54,788 bases of DNA from Mesorhizobium escarrei (GCF_935825525.1 NZ_CAKXZT010000143.1:1-54788); one strand, 5' to 3'. Positions 8,324 to 16,980 are shown, counted from the stretch's first letter. The notes: a model not told the origin generated them from the letters alone. Translations and numbers: made by a program.

Positions 8324-9217
8324 CTACGGTTGCTGGCCTTCTGGAATCGACGTCAGCAGCGTGTGCCGCGCGGACTTCAGATGCTTGCGGCAGGCGGCGT
8401 CGACCTTGCCGAGATCGCGCGATTTGAGCGCCGCTATATAGGCCAGGTGTTCCGTGACCGCCACTTCGTTGCGCTCGCGCTCCTGCGCCTTGTTCCACTG
8501 ATAGTGGTAGTGGAAGATCATGGCGATAACGTCGTAGAAATCGACGATGAAGCGATTGTGCGATGCGCGGTGGATCAGCCGGTGAAAGCGCTCGTCGAGC
8601 TCCGAGAATTCGTTGAAGCGCGTGGCGATCTCGCGCGCCAGCCGGCGATGCTCGTCCTCCAGCAGGTCGAGGTCAGCCCACACCGGGCTGTCTTCCGGCA
8701 GGGCGGCGAAGGCGGCGGCCGAGCGCAGTTCGAACATCTCGCGGATTTCGGTCAATTCCAGCGCGAAAGCGCGGGTAAAACCTTTCAGCACCCAATGGCT
8801 GTTGCGGCGCTTCTCGATCAGCCCGAAGCGGGAAAAGCGGATCAGGAACTCGCGCACGCTGGTGGTGCCAACGCCGATCTCGCGCGCCAGCTCGAGTTCG
8901 TTGATCTGCATGCCGGGCTCGGCACCGCCGGCAAGCAGCCGACGCATGAAGGAGCGCTCGATGATCTGCGACAGCGTGTCGGTTTCTTCTTCGGGAAAAA
9001 AGTCGTCCGGCCGCGGCACGCGCAAGACCGTCTTGCTGCGCTTGTTCCAAGCGATCAGCCCCGTCTCTTCCATGCGCGCAAGGATGGTGCGGATGGTCGT
9101 GCGGCTGACGCCAAGCAGGGCGCCAAGCTCGGGCTCCGACGGCAGGCTTTTCGTTTCGTCGAGCAGCCGCAAACCGCGATTGTAGGCGTCTTTGTAGACG
9201 TTGTTGCTCTTCGACAT
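8324..9217 (-). CDS. GntR-family regulator with two winged-helix domains and an FCD domain
   Basis: A cytoplasmic DNA-binding regulator. It has an unusual double head: a GntR winged helix at about residues 10-68 (SLPSEPELGALLGVSRTTIRTILARMEE), then a second at about 80-147 (INELELAREIGVGTTSVREFLIRFSRFGLIEK). A C-terminal all-helical FCD ligand domain follows, with likely metal ligands in ELDERFHRLIH, FHYHYQW and TEHLAYI. It is divergent from the uxaA-like gene and probably senses a sugar acid or pathway intermediate to control that locus. The perfect inverted repeat at 9380-9412 is the likely operator. Ligand unknown; family assignment firm. Confidence 0.92.
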   Translation of the reverse strand: MSKSNNVYKDAYNRGLRLLDETKSLPSEPELGALLGVSRTTIRTILARMEETGLIAWNKRSKTVLRVPRPDDFFPEEETDTLSQIIERSFMRRLLAGGAEPGMQINELELAREIGVGTTSVREFLIRFSRFGLIEKRRNSHWVLKGFTRAFALELTEIREMFELRSAAAFAALPEDSPVWADLDLLEDEHRRLAREIATRFNEFSELDERFHRLIHRASHNRFIVDFYDVIAMIFHYHYQWNKAQERERNEVAVTEHLAYIAALKSRDLGKVDAACRKHLKSARHTLLTSIPEGQQP

Positions 9218-9379
9218 CCCCTGCCCCGTTGCGCGCCGGCGCTTGCGGCGGCCGGCTTGAAGCGCGTTATGCAGATGCTCCTAGCGCAGGCTCCCAAGAA
9301 GCAGAATCGCTTTTCGGAAGTCAGGCCTGCTTCCAGTGTCCGGTCCTCTGCGCTTCCACAAGAACGCGCGGCTTCGTGA

Positions 9380-9438
9380 TGAAAAAACATTTGACGCAAA
9401 ACTGTTTTTTCACGATAAAAGACATTAACTGTTAACAG
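9380..9438 (+). promoter_or_regulatory. Promoter and operator of the uxaA-like gene
   Basis: TGAAAAAACA (9380-9389) and TGTTTTTTCA (9403-9412) form a perfect 10-base inverted repeat with a 13-base spacer. A sigma70-type promoter overlaps it: TTGACG at 9391-9396, a 17-base spacer, then GATAAA at 9414-9419. A perfect palindrome, CTGTTAACAG, lies at 9429-9438 in the likely early transcript. The placement suggests repression by the divergent GntR protein. Confidence 0.68.
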
Positions 9439-9486
9439 GCGCGTGTCAATCGCTTGCCGATCCCAGGAACACCCAGGAAACTGCCC

Positions 9487-10992
9487 GTGAACGCCGCAAA
9501 CAGCATTCTTCTGTCCCCCGCCGACAATGTCGCGGTCGCCAACGGCCGCATCGAGATCGGCGCGCTGCTGCCGGGCGGCGCCGTTGCCACGGCGCTGATC
9601 GAACCCGGCCACAAGGTGGCGATCAAGCCGATTGCCGCCGGCGAGGCCGTGGTCAAATACGCCCAGGCGATCGGACGCGCCACTGAAGCCATTGCGCCCG
9701 GCGAGCATGTCCATTCGCACAATCTGGTCTTCGAGTCCGGGCGTTTGCCGGTGGTGCCGCCGAGCGAAGCCGTGCACGCGACCGAGGCCGACCGCAGCCG
9801 CACCTTCATGGGCTACCGTCGCGCCGACGGCCGTGCCGGCACGCGCAACTTCATCGGCATTCTCGCCAGCGTCAATTGCTCGGCCACCGTTTGCCACGCC
9901 ATCGCCGACGAGGCGAACCGCACGCTTCTGCCCGGATATCCCGGCATCGATGGCTTTGTTCCCATCGTCCACGGCCAGGGCTGCGGCATGAGCGCCACCG
10001 GCGACGGCATGATGGTGCTGCACCGCACGCTCGCCGGCTATGCCCGCCACCCGAATTTCGGCGGTGTGCTGATGGTCGGTCTCGGCTGCGAGGTCAATCA
10101 GCTCACCCTCTATGGCCAGAAGGGCGTCGCCGCGGGAAAACGCCATTTCAACATCCAGGAAGCCGGCGGCTCGCGCAAATCTGTCGAGAAGGCGTTGGTC
10201 GTGCTGGCCGAGATCGCCGAGGAGGTCGGCAAGCTTGAGCGTGAGCCGATTCCGGTCAGCGAGATCGTCGTCGGCCTGCAATGCGGCGGCTCCGACGGCA
10301 TGTCCGGCATCACTGCCAATCCGGCGCTGGGCGCCGCCGTCGACATCCTTGCCGGCGTCGGCGGCATCGGCATCCTCTCCGAGACGACGGAAATCTACGG
10401 CGCCGAGCATCTGCTCGCCTATCGCGCGGCGACCCCGGAGATCGCCGCCAAGCTCGACGGCTATGTAAAATGGTGGGAAGACCATGTTGCCAAGCATGGC
10501 GCCTCCATCGACAACAATCCGTCGCCCGGCAACAAGCGCGGCGGCCTGACCACTATTTTGGAGAAGTCGCTTGGCGCGGTCGCCAAGGGCGGCCAGACAC
10601 CGCTCAACGGCGTCTTCGGCTATGCCGAGAAGGTCACCGGGCACGGGCTGGTGTTCATGGACACGCCCGGCTACGACCCGGTCTCCGCCACCGGCCAGGT
10701 GGCGGGCGGCGCCAACGTCATCGTCTTCACCACCGGCCGCGGTTCCTGCTTCGGCTGCCGGCCGACGCCGTCGATCAAGGTCGCCAGCAACTCGACCATG
10801 TACCACACCATGGAAGAGGACATGGACGTGAATTGCGGCGTCATCGCCTCGGGCGAAAAGACCATCGCCGGCATGGGCCGTGAGATTTTCGAGCTGATCG
10901 TCGAGACGGCTTCCGGCCGCAAGACCAAGAGCGAGGAGTTCGGCTACGGCGACAACGAGTTCGTGCCCTGGCACCTCGGCGCGACCCTCTAG
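9487..10992 (+). CDS. UxaA-family sugar-acid dehydratase (altronate/galactarate dehydratase type)
   Basis: Predicted to dehydrate an aldonate or aldarate (for example altronate) to a 2-keto-3-deoxy acid. It has an N-terminal SAF domain (residues 1-80, with GEHVHSHNL) fused to the catalytic domain. Conserved metal or active-site motifs: GYRRADGRAGTRN, HGQGCGMSATGDG, GLGCEVNQ, LQCGGSDGMSGITANPALG, NNPSPGNKRGGLTTI and TTGRGSCFGCRPTPSIK. Length of 501 residues is close to E. coli UxaA. I use the GTG at 9487, which follows AGGAAA; a TTG 11 codons upstream is weaker. The substrate cannot be fixed, since the neighbours are a fucose/aldose-type reductase and a zinc dehydrogenase rather than uxaB or uxaC. 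Confidence 0.9.
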   Translation: MNAANSILLSPADNVAVANGRIEIGALLPGGAVATALIEPGHKVAIKPIAAGEAVVKYAQAIGRATEAIAPGEHVHSHNLVFESGRLPVVPPSEAVHATEADRSRTFMGYRRADGRAGTRNFIGILASVNCSATVCHAIADEANRTLLPGYPGIDGFVPIVHGQGCGMSATGDGMMVLHRTLAGYARHPNFGGVLMVGLGCEVNQLTLYGQKGVAAGKRHFNIQEAGGSRKSVEKALVVLAEIAEEVGKLEREPIPVSEIVVGLQCGGSDGMSGITANPALGAAVDILAGVGGIGILSETTEIYGAEHLLAYRAATPEIAAKLDGYVKWWEDHVAKHGASIDNNPSPGNKRGGLTTILEKSLGAVAKGGQTPLNGVFGYAEKVTGHGLVFMDTPGYDPVSATGQVAGGANVIVFTTGRGSCFGCRPTPSIKVASNSTMYHTMEEDMDVNCGVIASGEKTIAGMGREIFELIVETASGRKTKSEEFGYGDNEFVPWHLGATL

Positions 10993-11050
10993 ACCAGCCA
11001 TTAGCTGACTCAAGACGACGGGCCGGCAAATGGCCGGTGGGAGGCTTTGC

Positions 11051-12049
11051 ATGAAGAAACGCCGTGTCGGCAGCACCGCGCTGGAAATAACCGAAGTCAG
11101 CTTCGGCGGCGCGGCGATCGGCGGCCTCTACCGAGCCTGCCCGCGCGAGGCGGCGATGCAGACGCTGCAGGTCGCCTGGGATGCCGGCCTGCGCTATTTC
11201 GATACGGCGCCCTTCTACGGCTTCGGCCTTTCGGAACGCCGCTTCGGCGATTTCCTGCGCGACAAGCCGCGCGACTCCTACGTGCTGTCGACCAAGGTCG
11301 GGCGCCTGTTGCGGCCGGTGCCGGAAGACCAGATTCCGGACCATTCCTATGCCGAACCGCTGCCCTTTGCGGTCGACTACGACTATTCCTACGACGGCAT
11401 CATGCGCTCGGTCGAGTTCAGCTATGCGCGGCTTGGCCTCAATCGAATAGACATCCTGTTCGTCCACGACATCGGCGTCTACACGCACGGCCTCGAGAAA
11501 ACCAAGCTGCATTTCCGCCAGTTTATGGATGGCGGGCTGAAGGCGCTGGAGGAGTTGAAGTCGTCCAGGGTCATTTCCGCCTACGGCCTTGGCGTCAACG
11601 AGGTTCAGATCTGCCTTGATGTGCTGCGCCAGGCGCCGCTCGACTGCATCCTGCTGGCCAGCCGCTACTCACTGCTCGACCGCACCGCCGAAGCCGAGTT
11701 GCTGCCGCTTTGCCGGCAACGGCAGACCTCGCTGATCATCGGCGGCGTCTTCAATTCCGGCATCCTGGCAACGGGCCCGGTGCCGGGCGCCCATTTCGAC
11801 TACCTGCCGGCCACCGAGGACATTCTCGACCGCGTCGGGGCGATGGGAAAAATCGCCGCCGAGGGCGGCTACCCGCTTGCAGCGGCGGCATTCCAGTTCC
11901 CGCTGCACGAGCCTGCGGTAGCGTCCGTACTGACGGGTACGGCCAAGCCCACCAACCTGACGCGCAACCTCGAACTGCTCGGCATCCAGGTGCCGGAAAC
12001 CGACTTCGCCAAGTATGATCCCTACACGATCGTTCAGCAGCTCGGCTGA
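11051..12049 (+). CDS. Aldo/keto reductase, D-threo-aldose / L-fucose 1-dehydrogenase type
   Basis: An NAD(P)-dependent cytosolic oxidoreductase, likely oxidising an aldose to its lactone. The aldo/keto reductase tetrad is visible: Asp and Tyr in RYFDTAPFYGFGLSE, Lys in LSTKVGRLL, His in ILFVHDIG. The insert after the Lys (RPVPEDQIPDHSY) and the motif ASRYSLLDRTAEAELLPLC are characteristic of the L-fucose/D-threo-aldose dehydrogenase branch. The start at 11051 follows GGGAGG. It lies 58 bases after the uxaA-like gene, probably co-transcribed, and would supply the lactone upstream of the sugar-acid dehydratase. Confidence 0.9.
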   Translation: MKKRRVGSTALEITEVSFGGAAIGGLYRACPREAAMQTLQVAWDAGLRYFDTAPFYGFGLSERRFGDFLRDKPRDSYVLSTKVGRLLRPVPEDQIPDHSYAEPLPFAVDYDYSYDGIMRSVEFSYARLGLNRIDILFVHDIGVYTHGLEKTKLHFRQFMDGGLKALEELKSSRVISAYGLGVNEVQICLDVLRQAPLDCILLASRYSLLDRTAEAELLPLCRQRQTSLIIGGVFNSGILATGPVPGAHFDYLPATEDILDRVGAMGKIAAEGGYPLAAAAFQFPLHEPAVASVLTGTAKPTNLTRNLELLGIQVPETDFAKYDPYTIVQQLG

Positions 12050-12180
12050 TGCACTTCCAAACTGTCAGGCTGGAGGCATTTGAACGTGGCAATGAGGATC
12101 GGTAGGACCCTTTCTTCCGGTCGAGCCCATACGGAAAGCGGTACGAAACACCGCTTGCGTCGACCGCACCGATAGACTAT

Positions 12181-12210
12181 CAAAATGCGGAAATGTTTTT
12201 TATTGATAAA
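12181..12210 (+). promoter_or_regulatory. Probable operator/promoter motif before the sugar-binding protein gene
   Basis: The 232-base gap before the binding-protein gene contains TGTTTTTTAT (12194-12203) followed by GATAAA (12205-12210). The uxaA promoter has TGTTTTTTCA followed by GATAAA at nearly the same spacing. Only one arm of the inverted repeat is recognisable here. The shared block suggests control by the same GntR regulator. Confidence 0.45.
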
Positions 12211-12281
12211 GTTCTGTTTGGGCAGCGCCTAGCCGAATGGAGTTTCGAAACGTTCACCGGGCGATTTAGGGAGGAAACCTA

Positions 12282-13277
12282 ATGAAATTCGTGACCAGCA
12301 TTCTCAACCGCCGCGCCTTCGTGGCGCTCGCTGCCGCTTCGATGCTTGCCGGCGTGATGCATTCGGCGCCGGCTTCGGCGGCGGACGTGACCATTCCGAT
12401 CATCGTCAAGGACACCACCTCTTTCTACTGGCAGATCGTCCTGGCCGGCGCCCGCAAGGCCGGCAAGGACCTCGGCGTCAACGTGCCGGAGCTCGGCGCC
12501 CAGGCGGAGACCGACGTCAACGGCCAGATCTCGATCCTCGAGAACGCCGTCGCCGGCAACCCGGCTGCCGTGGTCATCGCACCGACCGAAGCCAAGGCGC
12601 TCGGCAAGCCGATCGACGAGGCAGCCACCAACGTCAAGATCATCGGCATCGACTCCGGCGCCGACTCCAAGGCCTTCACCTCGTTCCTGACCACCGACAA
12701 TATCCAGGGCGGTCGCGTCGCCGCCGACGGCCTGGCGGCCGCGATCGGCGAGGCCAACGGCGGCAAGATCGAGGGCGACGTCGCCCTGATCACCGCACTT
12801 CCGGGTGCCGGTTCGCTCGAACAGCGCGCTCAGGGCTTCAAGGAGCAGCTTGCCGCCAAATATCCCGGCCTCAAGCTTGTCGCCGACAAATACGCCGACG
12901 GCCAGGCCACCACCGGCCTCAACATCGCGACCGACCTGATCACCGCCAATCCGAACCTCAAGGGCATCTTCGCCTCCAACCTGATCATGGCGCAGGGCGT
13001 CGGTCAGGCGATCGCCGAGAACAGCCTGGCCGGCAAGGTGGGGTTGGTCGGCTTCGACAGCGACGAGAAGCTGATCAAGTTCCTCAACGACGGCGTCATT
13101 TCGGCTCTCGTCGTCCAGGATCCGTACCGGATGGGCTATGACGGCATCAAGACGGCGCTCGCCGCCTCGAAAGGCGAGAAGGTCGAGGCCAATGTCGACA
13201 CCGGCGCCAACCTCGTCACCAAGGCCAATATGAAGGACCCGAAGATCGACGCGCTGCTCAATCCGAAGCTCGACTGA
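12282..13277 (+). CDS. Sugar ABC importer, periplasmic binding protein (ribose-type, CUT2)
   Basis: A secreted binding protein of the ribose/galactose family (Peripla_BP_4). The signal peptide ends at APASA-ADVT, and the mature protein begins VTIPIIVKDTTSFYWQIVLAGARKAG, the usual first beta-alpha unit. Further family motifs are GQISILENAVAGNPAAVVIAPTEA, IIGIDSG, TTDNIQGGRVAADGL and GLVGFDSDEKLIKFLNDGVISALVVQDPYRMGYDG. A strong GGGAGGAAA precedes the ATG. The ATPase and permease follow, separated by a stem-loop at 13297-13323 that probably keeps binding-protein mRNA abundant. Ligand unknown; the neighbouring dehydrogenases point to a monosaccharide or polyol. Confidence 0.93.
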   Translation: MKFVTSILNRRAFVALAAASMLAGVMHSAPASAADVTIPIIVKDTTSFYWQIVLAGARKAGKDLGVNVPELGAQAETDVNGQISILENAVAGNPAAVVIAPTEAKALGKPIDEAATNVKIIGIDSGADSKAFTSFLTTDNIQGGRVAADGLAAAIGEANGGKIEGDVALITALPGAGSLEQRAQGFKEQLAAKYPGLKLVADKYADGQATTGLNIATDLITANPNLKGIFASNLIMAQGVGQAIAENSLAGKVGLVGFDSDEKLIKFLNDGVISALVVQDPYRMGYDGIKTALAASKGEKVEANVDTGANLVTKANMKDPKIDALLNPKLD

Positions 13278-13296
13278 GCATCGACGTAGGTGCACC

Positions 13297-13323
13297 GTTT
13301 CCGGGGCTTTTTGTCCCGGAAAC
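13297..13323 (+). promoter_or_regulatory. Intercistronic stem-loop after the sugar-binding protein gene
   Basis: GTTTCCGGG (13297-13305) pairs perfectly with CCCGGAAAC (13315-13323) around a T-rich 9-base loop. It lies 20 bases after the stop and 46 before the ATPase start, with no U-tract after the stem. An mRNA-stabilising or attenuating hairpin fits better than a full terminator. Confidence 0.65.
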
Positions 13324-13368
13324 GACCTATACTCGTGCCACTCGTGAGGCCAGTCTGGGAGGATTGTC

Positions 13369-14922
13369 ATGACGTCGACGGCGCAGGAACTGCATCCGGC
13401 CCCAACGCTGGAACCGGGCAGGACGATCCTCGAACTCAAGGGCTTGGAGAAGCGATATCCCGGCACGCACGCGCTGAAGCCGACTAACCTCGCCTTCAAG
13501 GCCAGCGAAATCCACGCCATTGTCGGCGAGAACGGTGCCGGCAAATCCACCCTGATCAAGCTTTTGACCGGCGTCATGCCGCGCACCTCCGGCGACGTCA
13601 TCTGGGAGGGCACGCCGGCAGCGCTGGCGACGCCGCATGAGGCGATGGCGCTCGGCATCAATGCCGTGCATCAGGAGGTCGTCCTGTGCCGCCATCTCAC
13701 TGTCGCGGCCAACATGTTCCTCGGCGAGGAGGCTTCCCGCTTCGGCATCCTGCAGCAACGGGCCATGGTCAGGGAAGCGCAGAAGATCATCGACGATCTC
13801 GGCTTCGATCTTCCGGCGCATGTCGTGCTCGGTGACCTGACCATAGGCCAGCAGCAGCTGATCGCCGCCGCCCGCGCCACCGTGCGCGGCACCAAGTTCC
13901 TGATCTTCGACGAACCGACTGCCTATCTCACCCGCAAGGAAGCCGACCAGCTGTTCACGCTGATCCGCCGGCTGAAGGGCGAAGGCGTCACCATCATCTA
14001 CATCAGCCACCGCATGGAAGAGGTGTTCGAGCTCGCCGACCGCGTCTCGGTGCTGCGCGACGGGACGCTGGTCGGCACCAGGAACATCGCCGAGACCAAC
14101 GACGCCGAGCTGGTCAAGATGATGATCAACCGCTCGATCGAGCAAGTCTATCACAAGGAGCATTTTACCCCGGGCGCGACGCTCCTCGAAGCCCGAAATC
14201 TTTCCGGCAAGGGCTTTGAAAATGTCTCGATGACGGTCCGTGCCGGCGAAATCGTCGGGCTCTACGGCCTGATCGGTGCCGGGCGCAGCGAGTTCGTCAC
14301 CGCGCTCTACGGCCGTCATCGCAAGTCGGCCGGCCAGATCCTCTGGGAGGGCAAGGCGGTTCAGGTCAACTCCGAGCATGACGCTATCAGGCTCGGCATG
14401 GCGCTGGCGCCGGAAAGCCGCCGCGACCAGGGGCTCTGCCTCAACCTGCCGGTCGGCCTCAATCTCAATCTGCCGATCTACAAGCGCATCTCCAGCAATC
14501 TGCTGATCTCCAGCGCACAGGAGAAGACCGAGGCGGATCGCCAGATCGCCAATCTCAGGATCAAGACGCCGACGCGCAAAGCCCTCGCCTCCAGCCTGTC
14601 CGGCGGCAACCAGCAGAAGATCGTCATCGGCAAGTGGCTGGCGCACGGCGCCAAGCTGTTCATCTTCGACGAGCCGACCGTTGGCGTCGATGTCGGCACC
14701 AAGGCCGAGATCTACCGCCTGTTCAGTGCGCTTTTGTCCAATGGCGCCGGCATCATCCTGATCTCGTCCTATCTGCCCGAGGTCTATGAACTGGCCGACA
14801 CGCTGCATGTGTTCCGGCGTGGCAAACTGGTGGCCACTCATGGTTTCCACACTGCCGACCATGAGGAGATCCTCACCCAGGCGCTGGCCGAGAAACAAGA
14901 AAAACCGGGAGGACAGATATGA
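13369..14922 (+). CDS. Sugar ABC importer, dual-domain ATPase (RbsA/MglA type)
   Basis: Energises the CUT2 importer at the inner membrane. It holds two fused nucleotide-binding domains. The first has Walker A GENGAGKSTLIK, signature TIGQQQLIAAARA and Walker B FLIFDEPTAYLT. The second has the degenerate Walker A typical of this family (GLIGAGRSEFV), signature LSGGNQQKIVIGKWL and Walker B LFIFDEPTVGVDVG. Length (517 residues) is standard. The last codons overlap the permease start by four bases (ATGA), so translation is coupled. Confidence 0.95.
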   Translation: MTSTAQELHPAPTLEPGRTILELKGLEKRYPGTHALKPTNLAFKASEIHAIVGENGAGKSTLIKLLTGVMPRTSGDVIWEGTPAALATPHEAMALGINAVHQEVVLCRHLTVAANMFLGEEASRFGILQQRAMVREAQKIIDDLGFDLPAHVVLGDLTIGQQQLIAAARATVRGTKFLIFDEPTAYLTRKEADQLFTLIRRLKGEGVTIIYISHRMEEVFELADRVSVLRDGTLVGTRNIAETNDAELVKMMINRSIEQVYHKEHFTPGATLLEARNLSGKGFENVSMTVRAGEIVGLYGLIGAGRSEFVTALYGRHRKSAGQILWEGKAVQVNSEHDAIRLGMALAPESRRDQGLCLNLPVGLNLNLPIYKRISSNLLISSAQEKTEADRQIANLRIKTPTRKALASSLSGGNQQKIVIGKWLAHGAKLFIFDEPTVGVDVGTKAEIYRLFSALLSNGAGIILISSYLPEVYELADTLHVFRRGKLVATHGFHTADHEEILTQALAEKQEKPGGQI

Positions 14923-15884
14923 GCACCGAGGCGATCTCGGCCGAAAGGCCGAAACGCAACTACAACGCGCTGTTCGGGCTAACGCTGCTGGCGCTGCTGG
15001 TTCTTTTGTGGATCATCCTGTCGGTGGCGACGCCGAGCTTCGCTTCCGCCAACAACATCTCGAACCTGCTGCGGCAAGGTTCGATGATCGCCATCCTGGC
15101 AGTCGGCCAGACCTTCGTCATCATCACCGGCGGCATCGACCTTTCCGTCGGCGCCGTCGTCGGCTTCGCCACCGTCATCGTGGCGATGCTGATCAATGCC
15201 GGCGTGCCGATTTTCCTCGCCATTCTGATCACCTTGCTGGTCGGCGTCGCCATCGGCATGTTCCATGGCTTCGGCATCGTCAAGATGGGCCTGCCGCCCT
15301 TTATCATCACCCTGGCGACACTGACCTCGCTGCGCGGCATCGGCCTTTTGATGACCAATGGCAACTCGATCTCGATCAACAACGATGCCTTCCAGCTTTT
15401 TTCGCGCAGTTCCTTCCTCGGCATCCCCAATCTGTTCTGGATGGTGATCCTCGTCGGCATCCCCGCCTACATCTTCCTTCATCACAGCCGTTGGGGCCGC
15501 TATCTGTTCTCGGTCGGCTCCAATGCCGAGGCGTCGCGTCTGTCCGGTGTCAACGTCCAGCGCACTATCTACATGGCCTATACGCTGTCGGGCCTCTGTG
15601 CGGCTTTTGTCGGCGTGCTGCTTGCCTCGCGCATCGGCATCGGCAATCCAACGCAGGCCGAGGGCTGGGAGTTGCAGGCGATCGCCTCGTCGGTGATCGG
15701 CGGCACCTCGCTGTTCGGCGCCGTCGGCTCGGTGCACGGGCCGCTTCTCGGCGCCTTCATCCTCGCCACCATCAACAACGGCGCCAATCTCTTGAACGTC
15801 AATGCCTTCTGGCAGCGCATCATTACCGGCGTGCTGATCATCGTCATCGTCTATTTCGACGGCCTGCGCCGCCGCGGCAAGTAG
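14919..15884 (+). CDS. Sugar ABC importer, permease (RbsC type)
   Basis: Inner-membrane permease of the CUT2 family, 321 residues with about ten hydrophobic helices. Characteristic segments are GQTFVIITGGIDLSVGAVVGF, GIVKMGLPPFIITLATLTSLRGIGLLMTNG, GRYLFSVGSNAEASRLSGVNV and AIASSVIGGTSLFGAVGSVHGPLLGAF. The start overlaps the ATPase stop as ATGA. It completes the binding protein / ATPase / permease set. Confidence 0.95.
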   Translation: MSTEAISAERPKRNYNALFGLTLLALLVLLWIILSVATPSFASANNISNLLRQGSMIAILAVGQTFVIITGGIDLSVGAVVGFATVIVAMLINAGVPIFLAILITLLVGVAIGMFHGFGIVKMGLPPFIITLATLTSLRGIGLLMTNGNSISINNDAFQLFSRSSFLGIPNLFWMVILVGIPAYIFLHHSRWGRYLFSVGSNAEASRLSGVNVQRTIYMAYTLSGLCAAFVGVLLASRIGIGNPTQAEGWELQAIASSVIGGTSLFGAVGSVHGPLLGAFILATINNGANLLNVNAFWQRIITGVLIIVIVYFDGLRRRGK

Positions 15885-15896
15885 ACCATCTTAACA

Positions 15897-15929
15897 ACCG
15901 CCGGCCCGGCGCTAGCGGGGGCCGGCGGT
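15897..15929 (+). promoter_or_regulatory. GC-rich stem-loop just upstream of the zinc dehydrogenase gene
   Basis: ACCGCCGGCCC (15897-15907) pairs perfectly with GGGCCGGCGGT (15919-15929). It begins 12 bases after the permease stop. In RNA it would bury any ribosome binding site for the ATG at 15933, which favours the ATG at 15954 or lowers dehydrogenase expression relative to the transporter. Confidence 0.6.
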
Positions 15930-15953
15930 GCCATGAACCGACTGGATCAAAGC

Positions 15954-16970
15954 ATGAAAGCCGTCGTCTGCCGTTCGCCCGGTGAGCTTGTTCTGGAGGA
16001 CCGCCCGGCGCTAGGCACTCCGCCCTCTGGCTGGGCACTGGTCGCGGTCAGCCATGTCGGCATCTGCGGCACCGACTATCACATCTTCGAGGGCAAGCAT
16101 CCGTTCCTCGCCTATCCCCGCATCATGGGCCACGAGGTTTCAGGCACCGTGATCGAGGCTGGCGAAGGCGTCGATCTGGCCGTCGGCGACCCGGTGATCA
16201 TCAACCCCTATCTCGCTTGCGGCAAATGCATCGCCTGCCGCCAGGGCAAGCCGAATTGCTGCGTCAGGATCGAGGTGCTCGGCGTCCACCGCGACGGCGC
16301 CATGTGCGAACGGATCCTGGTGCCGGCGCAAAATCTCTATCCGGCAAACGGCCTGTCGCTGGCCGATGCCGCCGCCGTCGAATTCCTCGCGATCGGGGCG
16401 CATGCCGTGCGCCGCTCGCTGGCTGATCCCGGCGCGCGCACGCTGGTCATCGGCGCCGGGCCGATCGGCCTCGGCACGGCGCTGTTTGCCCGTATCGCCG
16501 GACTCGACGTGACGCTGCTCGACATGAGTGCTGAGAGGCTGGGTTTTGCCGCAAGCGAACTCGGCTTCGCCACTCTCGACGGGTCGCGGGCAGCGGCGGC
16601 CGACCTGGTGCGCGAGGCGACCGGCGGCGAAGGTTTTGACGTGATTTTCGATGCCACCGGCAACACCCAGTCCGTCCAGTCGGCTTTCGCCCATGTCGCG
16701 CATGGCGGGACGCTGGTCCTGGTCAGCGTCGTCAAGGACGACATCGTCTTTTCCGATCCCGAATTCCACAAGCGCGAGATGACGCTGATCGGCAGCCGCA
16801 ACGCGCTGCGCGCCGACTTCGACCATGTCGCCGCTTCGATCCGCGATGGTGCTGTGCCGCTGGCAAAGCTCGTCACCCATCGCACGACGCTTGGCGACAC
16901 GCCGCGCGACCTCGCCCGCTGGGCGCATGAGAAATCCGGCCTGATCAAAGCCGTCATCCAGGTCGGATGA
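15954..16970 (+). CDS. Zinc-dependent medium-chain alcohol dehydrogenase (L-galactonate/polyol dehydrogenase type)
   Basis: A cytosolic NAD(P)-dependent oxidoreductase of the MDR family. Catalytic zinc ligands are in HVGICGTDYH and GHEVSG. The structural zinc loop has four cysteines (CGKCIACRQGKPNCC), and the Rossmann motif is VIGAGPIGLGTALFA. Its overall pattern resembles LgoD/YjjN-like and related sugar-acid or polyol dehydrogenases. I start at MKAVVCRSPGEL (15954), the usual family start; an in-frame ATG at 15933 adds seven residues but lies right behind a strong hairpin. It is the last gene of the sugar locus and converges on phnF with 10 bases between. Confidence 0.9.
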   Translation: MKAVVCRSPGELVLEDRPALGTPPSGWALVAVSHVGICGTDYHIFEGKHPFLAYPRIMGHEVSGTVIEAGEGVDLAVGDPVIINPYLACGKCIACRQGKPNCCVRIEVLGVHRDGAMCERILVPAQNLYPANGLSLADAAAVEFLAIGAHAVRRSLADPGARTLVIGAGPIGLGTALFARIAGLDVTLLDMSAERLGFAASELGFATLDGSRAAAADLVREATGGEGFDVIFDATGNTQSVQSAFAHVAHGGTLVLVSVVKDDIVFSDPEFHKREMTLIGSRNALRADFDHVAASIRDGAVPLAKLVTHRTTLGDTPRDLARWAHEKSGLIKAVIQVG

Positions 16971-16980
16971 ACGCCAGACC

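Noticed and set aside
9055..11076. Minus-strand open frame of 673 codons opposite the uxaA-like gene
   Set aside because: It lies antisense to a gene with clear family motifs. Long antisense frames are expected in high-GC DNA, and the translation has the Asp/Gly/Ala-rich look of a shadow without recognisable domains.
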